This document shows positions 1 through 10,564 of a stretch of DNA of 64,000 nt, piece by piece. Both the position numbers and the translations under genes were made by a program. The stretch's first letter is position 1. Each line of letters opens with the position of its first letter. The notes below the pieces were generated by a model. It did no database searches and was not told where the DNA came from. It was given only the letters and a program-made list of their open reading frames with translations. This stretch comes from Diphasiastrum complanatum (Eukaryota > Streptophyta > Lycopodiopsida > Lycopodiales > Lycopodiaceae): assembly GCA_029204225.1 (NCBI GenBank), contig CM055110.1:42761862-42825861 (forward strand). Reading direction: 5' to 3'.

Positions 1-422
1 GAGAGTGCAATGCCTCTGCTACAGTGCCTCTGCTACGTAGGCCCCACTCCATCCAAGGAAAGATATCTCTTGTTTTTCCCTTAGCCCCATCCATCACCAT
101 TAGATGGAGTGGGGCCAGGAGGAGTGTTGGTGAGGTGCACTCCTTAAGCAGCCTTGAGAGTCCCTCGTATCTAAGAGGCACGGGGCCATTTGGCCCCAGC
201 GCGTTGTGAACCACATTTTTTTTAAAAGGCTGCCGAGAGCGCCATGTCACCGATAGAACTTTATTCCATAAACATTTCTTGGAGTTTCCTTGGGCGCCAT
301 ATTAATGACAATGTGCCCACTCTATCACATGAGCTTGGGTGGCTAGGAGATGGGTGCCGATGTTGGTGCATGGGGCTTGGCCACTTGGGTCCGCCGCCTG
401 ACGCCCCGACACCCGAGAGATT

Positions 423-900
423 GCTCGGGAGCTGCGATGCCCGTCGCCCGGGGCCATTGCCCGCGAGAGCAACCCCTCGTTGCATGGCGCCTGAGGGCGT
501 TGCCTAGGATGCGAGAGCGGCTGCCTAGGACCGGTTTCGCTCTCCCCCATGCCCAGGGTGCTCTTCCTAAAAAATAGGGCGCCCGTGAGAGAATTTTCCC
601 GAGCACCTTGCCTATTCTGGCAGGGGAGGGCCCCGGCATCGTATGGAGCACACCCAAGGGAGCTCGGGAGCTGCGATGCCCGTCGCCCGGGGCCATTGCC
701 CGCGAGAGCAACCCCTCGTTGCATGGCGCCTGAGGGCTTTGCCTAGGATGCGAGAGCGGCTGCCTAGGACCGGTTTCGCTCTCCCCCATGCCCAGGGTGC
801 TCTTCCTAAAAAATAGGGCACCCGTGAGAGAATTTTCCCGAGCACCTTGCCTATTCTGGCAGGGGAGGGCTCCGGCATCGTATGGAGCACACCCAAGGGT
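423..900. repeat. 239-bp direct tandem duplication (2 copies)
   Basis: Copy 1 covers 423-661 and copy 2 covers 662-900, both beginning GCTCGGGAGCTGCGATGCCC. By eye they differ at only about four positions, so the duplication is recent. The unit is clearly more GC-rich than its surroundings. It ends about 160 bp before the lectin-like start codon, so it sits in that gene's promoter. The overlapping open frames on both strands here come from the GC-rich composition and are probably not genes. Confidence 0.93.
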
Positions 901-1063
901 CCGCACCAAACGCTAAACACGTGTGGCGCGTGCCTTAAATCGGGAGAGGAGGGGTCTAGAACATTATGAAAGATCAAGTTTGAGAGTGTGAGAGAGAAAA
1001 AAAGTAAGAGCAAGCAAGAAATAAGTGCAATAGGACAGAGGAAGGCCGACAGATCGAGAGATT
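901..1063 (+). promoter_or_regulatory. Presumed proximal promoter and 5' leader of the lectin-like gene
   Basis: This is the stretch between the tandem duplication and the ATG at 1064. It becomes purine-rich (gagagagaaaaaaagtaagagcaag-like) from about 985. No clear TATA box was seen. It is called from position only. Confidence 0.3.
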
Positions 1064-2158
1064 ATGGAGCAATTGAGAATGGCGAGCAGAAGCAGCAGCA
1101 ACGCCTTGTTGCTGACATATCGTCTTCTCCAGGTAGCCATGATTTTGAGAATAGCGAGCGCTCTACAACCATCTCAGCCTCTCCCTGCTGCTGCCAACTT
1201 TTCTTTTCCATCCTTCTTCACAAATGCTAATACTACCTCAGATCTCCTTTTGATTGGAGATGCTCGCATCGCTGAGCAGCAAGGCGGGCACCCGGAGGTT
1301 TTCCTGCAGCTTTCTGGATCAATGCCTGCAACAGCCGGAGGACTGCTCTATCGCAGGCCTATTCAAATGTTCGAGCTCTCTTCCCGCATCCCCTTTTCAT
1401 TTTCCTTATCTTTTATCTTTATGCTGTCATCAAGTAGTGAAGACTATCTTTCTTTTCTTATGCTTCCTGATAACACTTCCTCACAAGATCTTAGCTCTTG
1501 CTTAGAGGGACAGAATAAGGCTGTTTTCTGCTCTAGCTTAGCGATTAGGTTTCGCATTTCGAAAACAGAGCGTTCATACTCTGGAAGTAGTGATGGTGAT
1601 GTAATTATTGATGTAGATCTAGGTGATGTTATAACAGAATCTTCATGTGAGTTGATAAGTGATTGGAACGATGGAAGAAGATTATATACCTGGATAGACT
1701 ATGACTCTAAATGCAAGGTGCTAGATATTAGAATGAGTGATGCAGATAATGATAGTCCTAATACTTGTTCGATAGCACACAATCTTGATTTGACAAAGAT
1801 TATTGACAGTAAGATGTATCTAGGGTTTATTTCTTCTAGTGGCACGGCTAATCATAAGAACATTTTATTTTCTTGGAACTTTCAAAATGGAAAAACCACA
1901 GGGCCTTCGGCATCTTACAGGAAGAGTACGATGCACTCTATTCCTGTTGATCCATCAAGGTTTGAAGATCATAATTCTTTCAGAAAAGATGGCGGTGGAC
2001 CTTGGGGTTCAGTCATTGTTGGACTGTTGTGTGTGGCAAGCATTAGCTTGCTTGCTTCAACTGTATGTGTTATATTTCGAAGAAAATCAGTATGCAATGA
2101 TGCAGAATCTGATGGAATTGCTCGTCATTCTGTTTATCAGAAACTTGGTGCTACTTAG
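1064..2158 (+). CDS. L-type (legume-type) lectin-domain type I membrane protein without kinase
   Basis: A single 364-codon exon. Residues about 15-35 are hydrophobic and act as a signal peptide (LLLTYRLLQVAMILRIASAL). A legume-lectin fold follows, about 43-280: the opening strand NFSFPSF, LIGDARIA, the AGGLLYRRPIQMFE strand, FSFSLSFIFML, the late strand YTWIDYD and the closing MYLGFISSSG...LFSWNF. A transmembrane helix lies at about 319-341 (SVIVGLLCVASISLLASTVCVIF), then a basic stop-transfer RRK and a tail of about 20 residues. L-type lectin receptor kinases have a cytoplasmic kinase here; this protein stops, and I see no kinase sequence downstream. The usual metal-binding VEFDT..N motif is not visible, so sugar binding is doubtful. 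The first ATG is used; MASR six residues later is an alternative start. A cell-surface receptor-like or co-receptor role is inference. Confidence 0.82.
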   Translation: MEQLRMASRSSSNALLLTYRLLQVAMILRIASALQPSQPLPAAANFSFPSFFTNANTTSDLLLIGDARIAEQQGGHPEVFLQLSGSMPATAGGLLYRRPIQMFELSSRIPFSFSLSFIFMLSSSSEDYLSFLMLPDNTSSQDLSSCLEGQNKAVFCSSLAIRFRISKTERSYSGSSDGDVIIDVDLGDVITESSCELISDWNDGRRLYTWIDYDSKCKVLDIRMSDADNDSPNTCSIAHNLDLTKIIDSKMYLGFISSSGTANHKNILFSWNFQNGKTTGPSASYRKSTMHSIPVDPSRFEDHNSFRKDGGGPWGSVIVGLLCVASISLLASTVCVIFRRKSVCNDAESDGIARHSVYQKLGAT

Positions 2159-3561
2159 CTGACTGAGTCTACTCCTTATGCTGCTAACAAAGGCTATTTA
2201 AGCAATGCAGCTAGCTTCTCTCCTTTCTAGAGCATATTCTGACTTACTTCACTGCTCAGAGGAACGATTGCTTTTGTTTATGTCTTAAGACACAGGTTTC
2301 GCATTTTACCAGTTTAAATTGATTGTAAGAAAGTTTTACACAAAGGACGAAGATCAAACCTTGAATATAGTGAGTACATACTAAGCATTCTATTTCCTCT
2401 CTTCTTAAATGGATGCTGGAAAGATAGGTTTCAGAATTGGCTTGATATAAACGCTAATCGAATGGAGGCTCTTTTTAAAGGATGCCAATCAAGCATGACA
2501 GAGATGTATGCTAGATCATGAATTTACTGTTGACTAGAATGAAAATTTTCAAATCTCTTTAGTAACATAATTTCACCTTGAGGCTTGGTCGTCAAAGCAT
2601 ATGTAGTAAATTCAAGAAAAGTTCTAACAAGTACAAAATTCGTGAGTATGCAAGACCAAAATTTGGAGGCTGGCCTGATGGAGGTTGCTTTGTGGTTCAC
2701 AACTTTACATTGTTGATAGTTTTCCTCCATCTGTACATGTTTTTGGAGCTTTCAGCAAGTGCATAGTTTTCTAGTTTTGCTTGCATGAAAATGACTAAGA
2801 AGAAAAAATTTCACTTTCCTCGGCCCTTTATCGTTCTTCATTGGGTTACTTTTTTAGCAAATTGCTTGAAGCTAAACGTTGACTTTGATCTATCTGCCTA
2901 AATGCACAAGTAGAAATGCACATTGCAGATGCATCTTGATTGATGTAAAGTCACATTAGTGTGGGACTTGATGGCATGAGTGGTTATTCTGGCTAGTGAG
3001 GGGAGGCCTAACCTTGTTAAACTTTTGGAAAATCAAGTGGCTCCCCATCGATCACTAGAGCAATTGCCCTTTCTTATACATATTACTGTCATTTTTATCG
3101 ATGCAGTTGGCTGAGTAATGCCTTATATTTGAATGGAATGGAAAGATTTGGTTCAATCTCAGTCTAAAAATTGTATGTAGCTTAGACTTTTTATTTGTTG
3201 AATTTTGTATAATCATAATGATATGGATCATTTGACGCTTTTTGTTGCATGCATGTTATTCCTAACCTTTAACTAATGGGCATCACTAACTTTTGAATGA
3301 ATTTGGATATATTCCAATTCTACAAACAAATATAGTATAAAGCTTTTAAGCTTTCCATAGCAAAGGTGTTCCTCTTTATATTCAGTACTTTTCACGCGTA
3401 TGTGGACTTCTCAAACAATGTGAATGATCTCCTAAGATGTGTGTGATTGCACGTAGATCAATCTAGATTGAGATACAAGCATACTAGCTCAAAAATCTAA
3501 GGCAAGAGCACTCTACACATGCATCTATCACAAACCATTCATCACACATAATGAAAGGACA
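2159..3561. other. 3' flank of the lectin-like gene; no gene seen
   Basis: AT-rich sequence with only short open frames and no recognisable protein. The first few hundred bases presumably hold the 3' UTR, but no poly(A) signal could be fixed with confidence. Confidence 0.5.
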
Positions 3562-3699
3562 CTTTGGATGAAAAAAGCTAAGTACAGATTTGGCTGGCTC
3601 TTGGGTAGATAGAGAATGCTACGTAGAGCTCTTTGGATGAAAAAAACTAAGTATAGTTTTGGCTTGCTCTTAGGTAGAGAGAGAATGTTACATAGAGCT
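3562..3699. repeat. 69-bp direct tandem repeat
   Basis: Two copies start CTTTGGATGAAAAAA at 3562 and 3631, a period of 69. A partial third echo of the GGTAGAGAGAGAATGT part follows at about 3702. The second copy overlaps the end of the LTR-like unit at 3634-4096. Confidence 0.8.
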
Positions 3700-4096
3700 C
3701 TCGGGTAGAGAGAGAATGTAAAACAAAAACTAAGTATTGGAGTTTGCTACATCAAGATCTCTTCAGAAAACTAAGTATCGACTCACGCTCATAGTAGCTC
3801 AAGATCCAAGAGTATGGAAATGAAGCAAAATGATTGCACCTCTAAGAACATCATCTCTTACTACTTGGTTGGACCATTTTGTTGCACCTTACAATATGAT
3901 TGGCCCAAATTGACAAATGAGATCAAGAGGTGCTATGTCACTAATCCTCTAGCATCAAGCCAAGTGTAACTAGTTGACACTACCATGAGCTAACCCACTT
4001 CCAAAATTGGCCTAATTACTTATTTACAACTGTACAATGAGTGGATTTAAAAGAGGATCCTCAAACCTCAAAATAGATGGCTTTTACAATTTCACA
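3634..4096 (-). mobile_element. Probable solo LTR of a copia family
   Basis: Read on the minus strand, this begins TGTGAAATTGTAAAAGCCATCT. It matches over about 140 bp the copia LTR that starts at 39653 and resumes at 46359. The unit is TG...CA and is flanked by CTCTT at 3629-3633 and 4097-4101, as expected for a target duplication. The left CTCTT lies at the junction of a 69-bp tandem repeat, so the left boundary may be coincidental. No internal domains lie beside it. Confidence 0.6.
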
Positions 4097-4101
4097 CTCT
4101 T

Positions 4102-5045
4102 GAGAGCTCAAATCTTGAGCTATGTCTAGCATAGGTTGGGTATTTTAAAATGGTTAGAATTTCTTAGCATTTATTTCTACTTAAAACACAATTAATGAAA
4201 GTGGCTAAAAATCAAACATTTGTTTAGGTTGTGCGAACACCATGGACGCTCTGAGGCTATGCTTAGCATGGGAGGATTGGAAGGCGTATGTTGAAAGCAA
4301 TATAAACCAACAAAGCTCATATAGAGAGCACAAGAGTGATAGAAAGTATAAACAAGAACAGCAAAGGCGGGTAATGCATAGGCGTTGCCCCTTAAATTGT
4401 TATAGGTCAATGTCCATGATTGTCACATGGAGGCCAAGAGACCCCGAAGGCTAGTATACCATGTCGATGGGAGCCCAAGAGGCCATTAGGCCCAAGAAAA
4501 TAAGATAGCCATTTCGGCGGGAACAAGGTAGGGTGACGGGTAGCATGCCTTGGTAGGAAAGGGACACGATCACCTCCATGAGACAAGCCTGTAGAGGATG
4601 TTAAGGTGCTTTCTGCCACACACAACAGGGGAGACACATTGGTAAATGAAGGACAAGGTGCGGGGCAAGGATGGTGCATGACCTTTTTTAGGAGTTTACT
4701 GCAATGAAGAGGTGATTACTAGCTGTGGAGAGGGCTTTGAAAACAAGGCACATGTTTTTAGTAGGGGTGGCTTAGTAGCGTTATGTGGGCAGAGGAGTTG
4801 CAAGATGAAGGTTCTCTATTGATAGTTGGTGCACAACATGTACAAGTTTTTCTTACAAAGCAAAGGTCAAGATTTAGAAATTTTTTCAAGCAAGTCATAC
4901 AATGACGAAACGTCAAAAACTATTGTTTGAATCACATGAAATTTGTAAGGTGAATGTAGTATGCTGTGTTTTCAGTTATTTGCAAAAGTTAAGTAATACT
5001 GAATCAGAAGTATTCTAACAAAGTTTTTTTTATCATGGACTAAAG
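4102..5045. other. No feature recognised
   Basis: Short open frames on both strands here lack recognisable motifs. The stretch 4440-4680 is less AT-rich than its flanks. Nothing else stands out. Confidence 0.4.
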
Positions 5046-5572
5046 ATGATCATTATTACTATGTGTTCAACTATAAAACTTGATTTAAAAAGTTATTCTT
5101 ATTTTCTAGAAACAATTGAAGTATGTTATAATCCTATCAAAGGAATTCACGCAATTGGAAATTCAAGACTCGCTCGTATCCACATGAGATCACAAAAGGA
5201 TCTAAGTTTGCAAGGTTTGGTTCAAGGATGAACGACTTTTCTATTGTCTTAATTGCAAAAGCATGGTTAGCACATTTCATGGATGTGCATACCAAAAGGC
5301 TTCCAAATTTTCTATATTTCCATCTTCTAGAAAATTTTACAAAATTGGAAATATTTTTGATGAATGTTCCACATTCAAGTTATTCATATTTCGTGAAAGT
5401 TTGGAAAAGGGACTTTGGTCATATGAAAATTCCTAAAAAATCTAGAATGTTTGTTTGTTCGACTTGCGAGCAATTGATAAATGCTCATGGAGCAAGCCAA
5501 AATTTTGCAAGAATTTTTTTTTTGACAATATATATTTTATTGTTTTTAATAATCATTTTACTCATACATTAA
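5046..5572 (+). pseudogene. Relic of a transposase-like protein (unnamed family)
   Basis: Two frames (5046-5231 and 5228-5572) abut and overlap by a few bases. The first ends in an IGNSRLARIH-like segment. The second carries an aromatic W...H segment (VKVWKRDFGHMKIPK) followed by SRMFVCSTCEQL with a CxxC pair. This order resembles the N-terminal half of a widespread uncharacterised transposon-derived protein family, in which a small helix-turn-helix-like part precedes a W-x(n)-H and Cys-rich segment. The C-terminal end runs into a hydrophobic AT-rich tail and the catalytic half is missing. A related piece may lie at 35763-36302. The family assignment is from memory of the general pattern, not a search. 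Confidence 0.4.
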
Positions 5573-5665
5573 AACGAAACGAAGCGAAGAGAAACTTGAA
5601 CGAGCTCTGATATTGATTTTTTTGCTGAAAGCGAAGTGATCGCGAAGCGAAGCGAAACGAAACAT
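5572..5665. repeat. CGAAR-type low-complexity repeat
   Basis: Irregular iterations of CGAAGCGAAACGAAAC-like pentamers are seen around 5573-5595 and 5640-5665, interrupted by about 45 bp of ordinary sequence. No function is inferred. Confidence 0.6.
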
Positions 5666-6390
5666 GAAATGAAAATAGTCGCGAACAAAATCAGTTCGTG
5701 TGGAATTCAGATATGATTGCTGGTCACTGCTGGCTATATCATTCCTACAATCCTCTAGAATGTAGACAGACACTACTGATCTACGTTATAGATTAATACA
5801 ACATCCAACAAGATTGAACCAGTGTGTGGAATTGAATAAACAAGTAGATGAGATACACGAATAATAGCAGACAAATATTCATTCGAGATCATACAATCAT
5901 TCAGAATAATATGTGCATAATAACTACAATATTATCTATTGATCCTCTTGATTTCAAGAACTATGTGACAGATCCACACAGTGCATTGGCGTGAGAGAAA
6001 TACAATTCTCCCACGAATAGCGTCTCGCTTACTAGCGGACTTCTTGGATCTGTTGTTCCTCTTACAAAATTGTCTCGCTCATAGGCGGACATATATCTCG
6101 TATATTTTTGTCTCACTGTTTTATGCATCAAGCAGAATGTATATTGTTCGCGAACTTTTTCGTGTCGCGTCGAGTAACTTCCCTGATCAGACAGATTAAA
6201 CATCTATAACTAATCATGGACTACAAAGTAGTCATATCACCCTATCCAAGCACATACAATCCAACAATATAAAGAACAACCATCACAATCTAGACATTCC
6301 TTGACTTATCATGAATATCCACCTAAAAGTCCAGAACCACTTGCCATATAAGATAGCTATGCCATTACACAAGGGCCATTGAACAACAGA
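5666..6390. other. No gene recognised
   Basis: Moderately AT-rich DNA with short open frames on both strands and no recognisable motifs. It leads into the gag zinc-knuckle relic. Confidence 0.4.
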
Positions 6391-6510
6391 TGTTTCATTT
6401 GTGGTGAACGCCATTTCATGGTTGATTGTCCAGTCAAGACCAAATACCACACCGAGTGTCCCGACTGCGTCAGGAAACATAGTTTCAAAGACTGCCCAAA
6501 CCAACCAAGT
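6391..6510 (+). pseudogene. Gypsy gag double zinc-knuckle relic
   Basis: The plus-strand frame reads CFICGERHFMVDC and then CPDCVRKHSFKDC, two Cys-Cys-His-Cys knuckles spaced as in the gypsy gag at 22.6-23.2 kb and at 47.3-47.7 kb. Upstream translation is Pro/Gln-rich but broken by a stop. Downstream stops follow soon. It is a small fragment of a Ty3/gypsy gag with no other domain nearby. Confidence 0.65.
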
Positions 6511-7245
6511 AAGATCCTACCTGCCAGCCACGTTAGTTATGAATCATGATAGGATCCTCATGACAACACCACATGACCACCATAGCAACAAATAATTAAA
6601 TCTGTTGCTCAATTGAGAAGTTCCTTGAAAACTTCTACATCACACGACATTTACCAGATCAATAATCACACATAGACGCCACATGAACTGAGTTATTGCA
6701 AGATGTAGAGGAAACCGATATTCTATCATCTGCTACTATTCCCAAACAAGAGCACTCTCCCCAGGGAATTGGCATTTTCTCCCCTCTCCTACAACCTCAG
6801 GTCTATATGTCGATCTACTTTCTAATGAGATTTCCACTACCTGCATATCACGACACCACTTTGAGAAATAGGAAATCTAAACGAAGGTTTATTTATGAAT
6901 CTCATGATCTGAAGGATACTAATGGAAATAGTATCCTCTCCTTCTACACATTTCAAGCCATACCTTACAATATCTACTATCAATGATGGTAGATTTCGTG
7001 TCACCAACCCTGCCTTGTTTTTGACAAGGGCATATCAAAGTAAGTCTTCTTACTCTACAAAACAAATGGCATATTGCAATTGTCAAGGTGCATTATCAAT
7101 GTTGATGAATGACTTTTTGTTTGACAAGTACTCTGCAGTTTCTACTCTTTGTAAAAATAATATCTTCCTTGTTTATTTTTGGTCCGAAGGTGACAAAGGC
7201 GACAGTGTCAAGTTTTTTGCTTGTGGAAATTCCTGAGCAAAAATG
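6511..7245. other. No gene recognised
   Basis: Open frames at 6696-6986 and 6922-7236 have no motif I know. This may be residual retroelement sequence downstream of the gag relic. Confidence 0.35.
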
Positions 7246-7247
7246 CA

Positions 7248-7385
7248 ACCTGTCGCGACAATCAATGTAAAAATGCAGACTGTTGGATAAAATAGTTCAT
7301 ATTTTGCAAACTACTTGAGAGAGTGATTTACATGAAAAGGAAAGAGGGCAGTTAGGATGAATAAGAGTAAGATTAAACTCCAACA
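7248..7385 (-). mobile_element. Start of the 3' LTR of copia element A (partial)
   Basis: On the minus strand the polypurine tract (complement of 7386-7400, AAGCTTAAGGGGGAG) is followed directly by TGTTGGAGTTTAATC, the typical start of a plant copia LTR. The far end of the LTR could not be fixed. Confidence 0.6.
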
Positions 7386-7399
7386 CTCCCCCTTAAGCT

Positions 7400-7670
7400 T
7401 ACTACTATAAATCTGAACTGCAATCGAGATTTATCATATCTACTAAAGTAGAATGTTTATCTCTAGACAATGGCTTTGTCAAAATATCAGCCAATATACT
7501 GTCTCTATGATAGTAGCTTAGCACAACATCTTGTATCTGAACCTTCTCTCTAAGAAAATGAATTGAACTTCTATATGCTTAGTTCTATTATGAGTTCGTG
7601 AGTTCAGAAATAGAGCTATGCAGCTCTGATTGTCGCATTGGAGTATTGTTGGACCGATCCGTGAGAATTG
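7400..7670 (-). pseudogene. Copia RNase H C-terminal relic (element A)
   Basis: Minus-strand translation shows CDNQSCIALFLNS, then RTKHIEVQF and a DILTKPL-like segment, in more than one frame. These are the last motifs of copia RNase H and the end of Pol, ending just before the polypurine tract. The frame is broken. Confidence 0.65.
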
Positions 7671-7905
7671 CAGATCCTATTGTAGCCTTCTAAGCCAAAT
7701 TATCTCCTTTACTACTTATGTAGTTGCAACGTATTCGAATTCTATAAAGGACAACGAAATGCATTTCTGCTTTCTATTGTTTCATGAAATGGGTCCTCCT
7801 GCAAGGAAACAAATATATCCCGATGTGGATTTTCTGGTATCGACGTCTCTTGCCCAATCTGAATCTGAATAGGTGACTAAAGTGAGTGCAACTTCTGTAT
7901 TACCA

Positions 7906-8370
7906 TTATAGCTCAAAGCATAGTACTTCGTAGCTTGAATGTACTTCAATACTCTTTGTAGAGCCTTCCAATGTTGTAGGTCTGCACATTTCTTGCTGAT
8001 CTATTTGAGTTCTGGGGCACATGTCTTTAGACAGCTTGGATCTTGGATCCATGGGTGTGTTTATCGGTTTGCAGTCCTCCATGACATATCTGCGAAATAC
8101 ATTGGTTAGATAGGACTCTTGGCTTATAGCAATCCTCCTGCTTGCGTGATCTCTGCTGATCTCCATATCAAGTAGGTAATGAACTGGGCCTAAATCAATC
8201 ATCTCAAATTCTGATGAAAGCAGAGATTTGGTTTCCTGTAATAACTGATTTGAATTGCTGATAATTAAGGAATCATCAACGTATAATGCTATTATAACAT
8301 AGCTTGACCTTTTACGCTTGAGATATACATTAGAGTCTGCGGAGCAAGAAGTAAAATGATGCTGCAACAA
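7906..8370 (-). pseudogene. Copia reverse transcriptase, C-terminal half (element A)
   Basis: A 154-codon frame has the intact catalytic YVDDSLIIS motif, the EFEMIDLGPVHYLLDMEI segment and SYLTNVFRRYVMEDCKPINTPM. All are standard order for Ty1/copia RT (strand turn, LG.. loop, thumb). The RNase H domain that should follow is frameshifted. It belongs with 8511-8792 and 8925-9734 on the same strand. Confidence 0.85.
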
Positions 8371-8429
8371 GAATGATTGATTCTGTCATACCAGGTCCGG
8401 GGAGCTTACTTGAGGCCATATAGTGCCTT

Positions 8430-8792
8430 GTGCAATTTACATACCAAATGCTCTTGGCCTTGAAGGACGTAACCTTTTGGTTGATAAATGAATATGTCTT
8501 CTTGTATATATCAATGAAGGAATGCTATTTGGACATCCATCTGGTGAATGTCCAGATCCTCTGCAGCAGCTATAGCCAACAAGGTGCGAATAGATTGATG
8601 CTTTACCACTAGACTAAAGGTGTCAGTGTAATCTATTCCAAATACTTGCTCAAATCCTTTGACCACCAATCGAGCTTTCCATTTGGATACTAATCCATTC
8701 GGCTTAAGCTTTAGCTTGAAGATCCACTTAGAGTCAATAGGTTTAATACCTACAGGAGGATTAACAAGACTCCAGATCTTGTTCTTCATCAA
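8430..8792 (-). pseudogene. Copia reverse transcriptase, N-terminal half (element A)
   Basis: The 8511-8792 frame reads KWIFKLKLKPNG...KARLVVKGF...GIDYTDTFS...QMDVQIAFLH, the N-terminal RT fingers and first palm Asp (MDV) of copia. A shifted frame below 8511 continues with YQPKGYV and a KALYGLK-like motif before the YVDD half. At least one single-base shift and a stop separate the halves. Confidence 0.85.
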
Positions 8793-8924
8793 GGTCTGGA
8801 CGCATCGATGGTGAGTGGAGCTGTTGGGACAAAATCTTGAATTTGAACATTTGTAGGTCGATGCCTATCGATGGAGAATGGAGCTGCTGTGACAGACTCC
8901 TGCATTGGCTGCTTCTGCTTAAAA

Positions 8925-9734
8925 TCATGGAATTTGTCTGCAAGGAAGACAATGTCGCGGCTGACTGAAATCTGACCTGTATATATCATAAATGTGATAA
9001 GCCTTGTGTGACATTGAATAGCCAATAAAAATATATTTACAACTTACTGGGTCTAGTTTCTTCCTTAGAACAGACAATATTTGAGCATAGCAGAGACATC
9101 CAAATACACTTAAGTGTTTCAAACTTGGTTTGTAGCTATAGTAGGCTTCAAACAGTGTATTGGAATTTACTGCCTTCGTGCTAGAATAATTTTGTAGATA
9201 GCAGACTATAGAAGTTGCTTCAGCCCAAAACTTCTTGAGTAGTTGAGTGTTGACAGTCATGGATCGTGCAGCTTCCAGTAGTGTTCAGTTCTTAGCTACG
9301 CCATTGTGCTGTGAAGTGTAGCTAGCTACGTACTGATGGTCCATGCCACATGATGATAAGTAGTCCTCCATTTCATTTGATAGGTACTCTCCCCCTGAAT
9401 CAGACCGCAGGGCCTTGATTCTCTGACCAGTCTGATTCTTAGCATATTGCTTGAATTCTTTGAAGAAATTGAATGCTTTTAACTTGTTCTTTATGAACAT
9501 CATTATGTTGAACCGGGAGTAGTCATCAATGAATGTGATAAAATATAGAGCTTGACCCAAAGAGGGTACACTCATGGGACCACATAAGTCACTATGAATC
9601 AATGGCAGAATAGACTTCACTCTTCTGGCTTGTCCTCTTGAAAATTTTGTTCTAGGTTGTTTCCCTAGTAAACAATTTTCATAGACAATCTGATTAGTTG
9701 TAGAAACAACATTGATACTCATATCCTTGACCAA
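8925..9734 (-). pseudogene. Copia integrase with one in-frame stop (element A)
   Basis: Two frames, 9285-9734 and 8925-9260, are in phase and separated by a single TGA at about 9285. The order is: end of the GAG-pre-integrase zinc region (NCLLGKQPRTKF), HSDLCGPM, FIDDYSRF, the RSDSGGEY catalytic region, HNGVAK, then FWAEA, SVFGCLCY and KYIFIGYS. These are the copia integrase core residues D, D and the following glutamate region. Near 8960 the frame shifts before the spacer leading to RT. It is a decayed but nearly complete core. Confidence 0.88.
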
Positions 9735-9739
9735 TTTTT

Positions 9740-10085
9740 TTGTGATGCATGTACAAGATTGAACGCATGTTTAAGTGACCTAGTCTTTGATGTCAAACGT
9801 GAGCATCTGTACTACTCACCAAAAGTGCATAATCGTGACTCAGAATATACAAATTTTTTTTCTTTGTTAAATTGGGTACGTAAAGTACACCATCTAACTA
9901 CCTAGTGATGTCGTCAAGGAACTGAAGTCAAACAGTGTCTTGGCCTTCGACTTTGTGGGAGCTTGAGTCATCAAAGAAAATGTACTTTAATTCTATTGGT
10001 GTGAGAGTAGAAAATAGGTTCTTACATGGCGTCATGTGCTGTGGTGAAGCACCTGAATCAAAATACGACTGATCTTGATTAAGCT
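9740..10085 (-). pseudogene. Copia protease and GAG-pre-integrase relic (element A)
   Basis: Minus-strand translation from about 10080 reads FDSGASPQHMTPCKN, the retropepsin motif. It is followed by a broken DGVLYVPNLTK segment and HQRLGHLNMRS, the start of the GAG-pre-integrase domain. Stops interrupt it. This marks the 5' truncated limit of element A, which directly abuts the integrase of element B. Confidence 0.7.
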
Positions 10086-10304
10086 TTGTGATTGGCACAG
10101 TACCCCGATTCTAGATTGTTCAACAAGACCTAGTTCAGAAGATATGGCTAATTCACAATCTAGCATGCTAATCAATAGACTATGATAGCAATGACATTCA
10201 AAAGCTTCAAATTTGTGCTTAATGAACATGGTTGTAGACCATCTAGAATAATCATCTATGAAAGTGATAAAATAGATCGCATCTTCTAATGACGGAGTTG
10301 GCAT
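10086..10304 (-). pseudogene. Copia integrase N-terminal relic (element B)
   Basis: The frame carries FITFIDDYSRW...MFIKHKFEAF, the beginning of the integrase core. It then runs into element A sequence: the tail of this frame is the out-of-phase reading of element A's protease region. A second integrase start only 0.5 kb from that of element A shows that two elements have been joined here. Confidence 0.75.
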
Positions 10305-10333
10305 TGGACCACAGAGATCGCTATGTACAAGAT

Positions 10334-10564
10334 CTAATACATGCTTTGTTTGATAGAATGAGATTTTGGAAACTTGCTTCTAGAGTGTTTCCCATAGATG
10401 CATGATTCACAAAAGAAAGATTTCCTATCTAATGAAGATGGGAAATTCAAACCATCAACTAGATTATTACAACGCATATAAGAAAGTAATCTTGTATTTA
10501 TGTGTCCAAATTGACTATGCCACAAAATAGCACTGTCATTTACATTTTTATTAGAGATACTAGC
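10334..10564 (-). pseudogene. Copia GAG-pre-integrase domain (element B)
   Basis: The frame contains LWHSQFGHINTRLL and CESCIYGKHSRSKF, giving the His-Cys zinc-binding pattern of the domain that precedes copia integrase. Its N-terminal side is cut by the LTR-like insert at 10565-11035; the missing part resumes at 11036. Confidence 0.82.

Noticed and set aside
302-1013. Overlapping minus-strand frames with repeated Cys/Arg/Pro-rich sequence
   Set aside because: They arise from the GC-rich 239-bp duplication and repeat with it. No known domain was seen.
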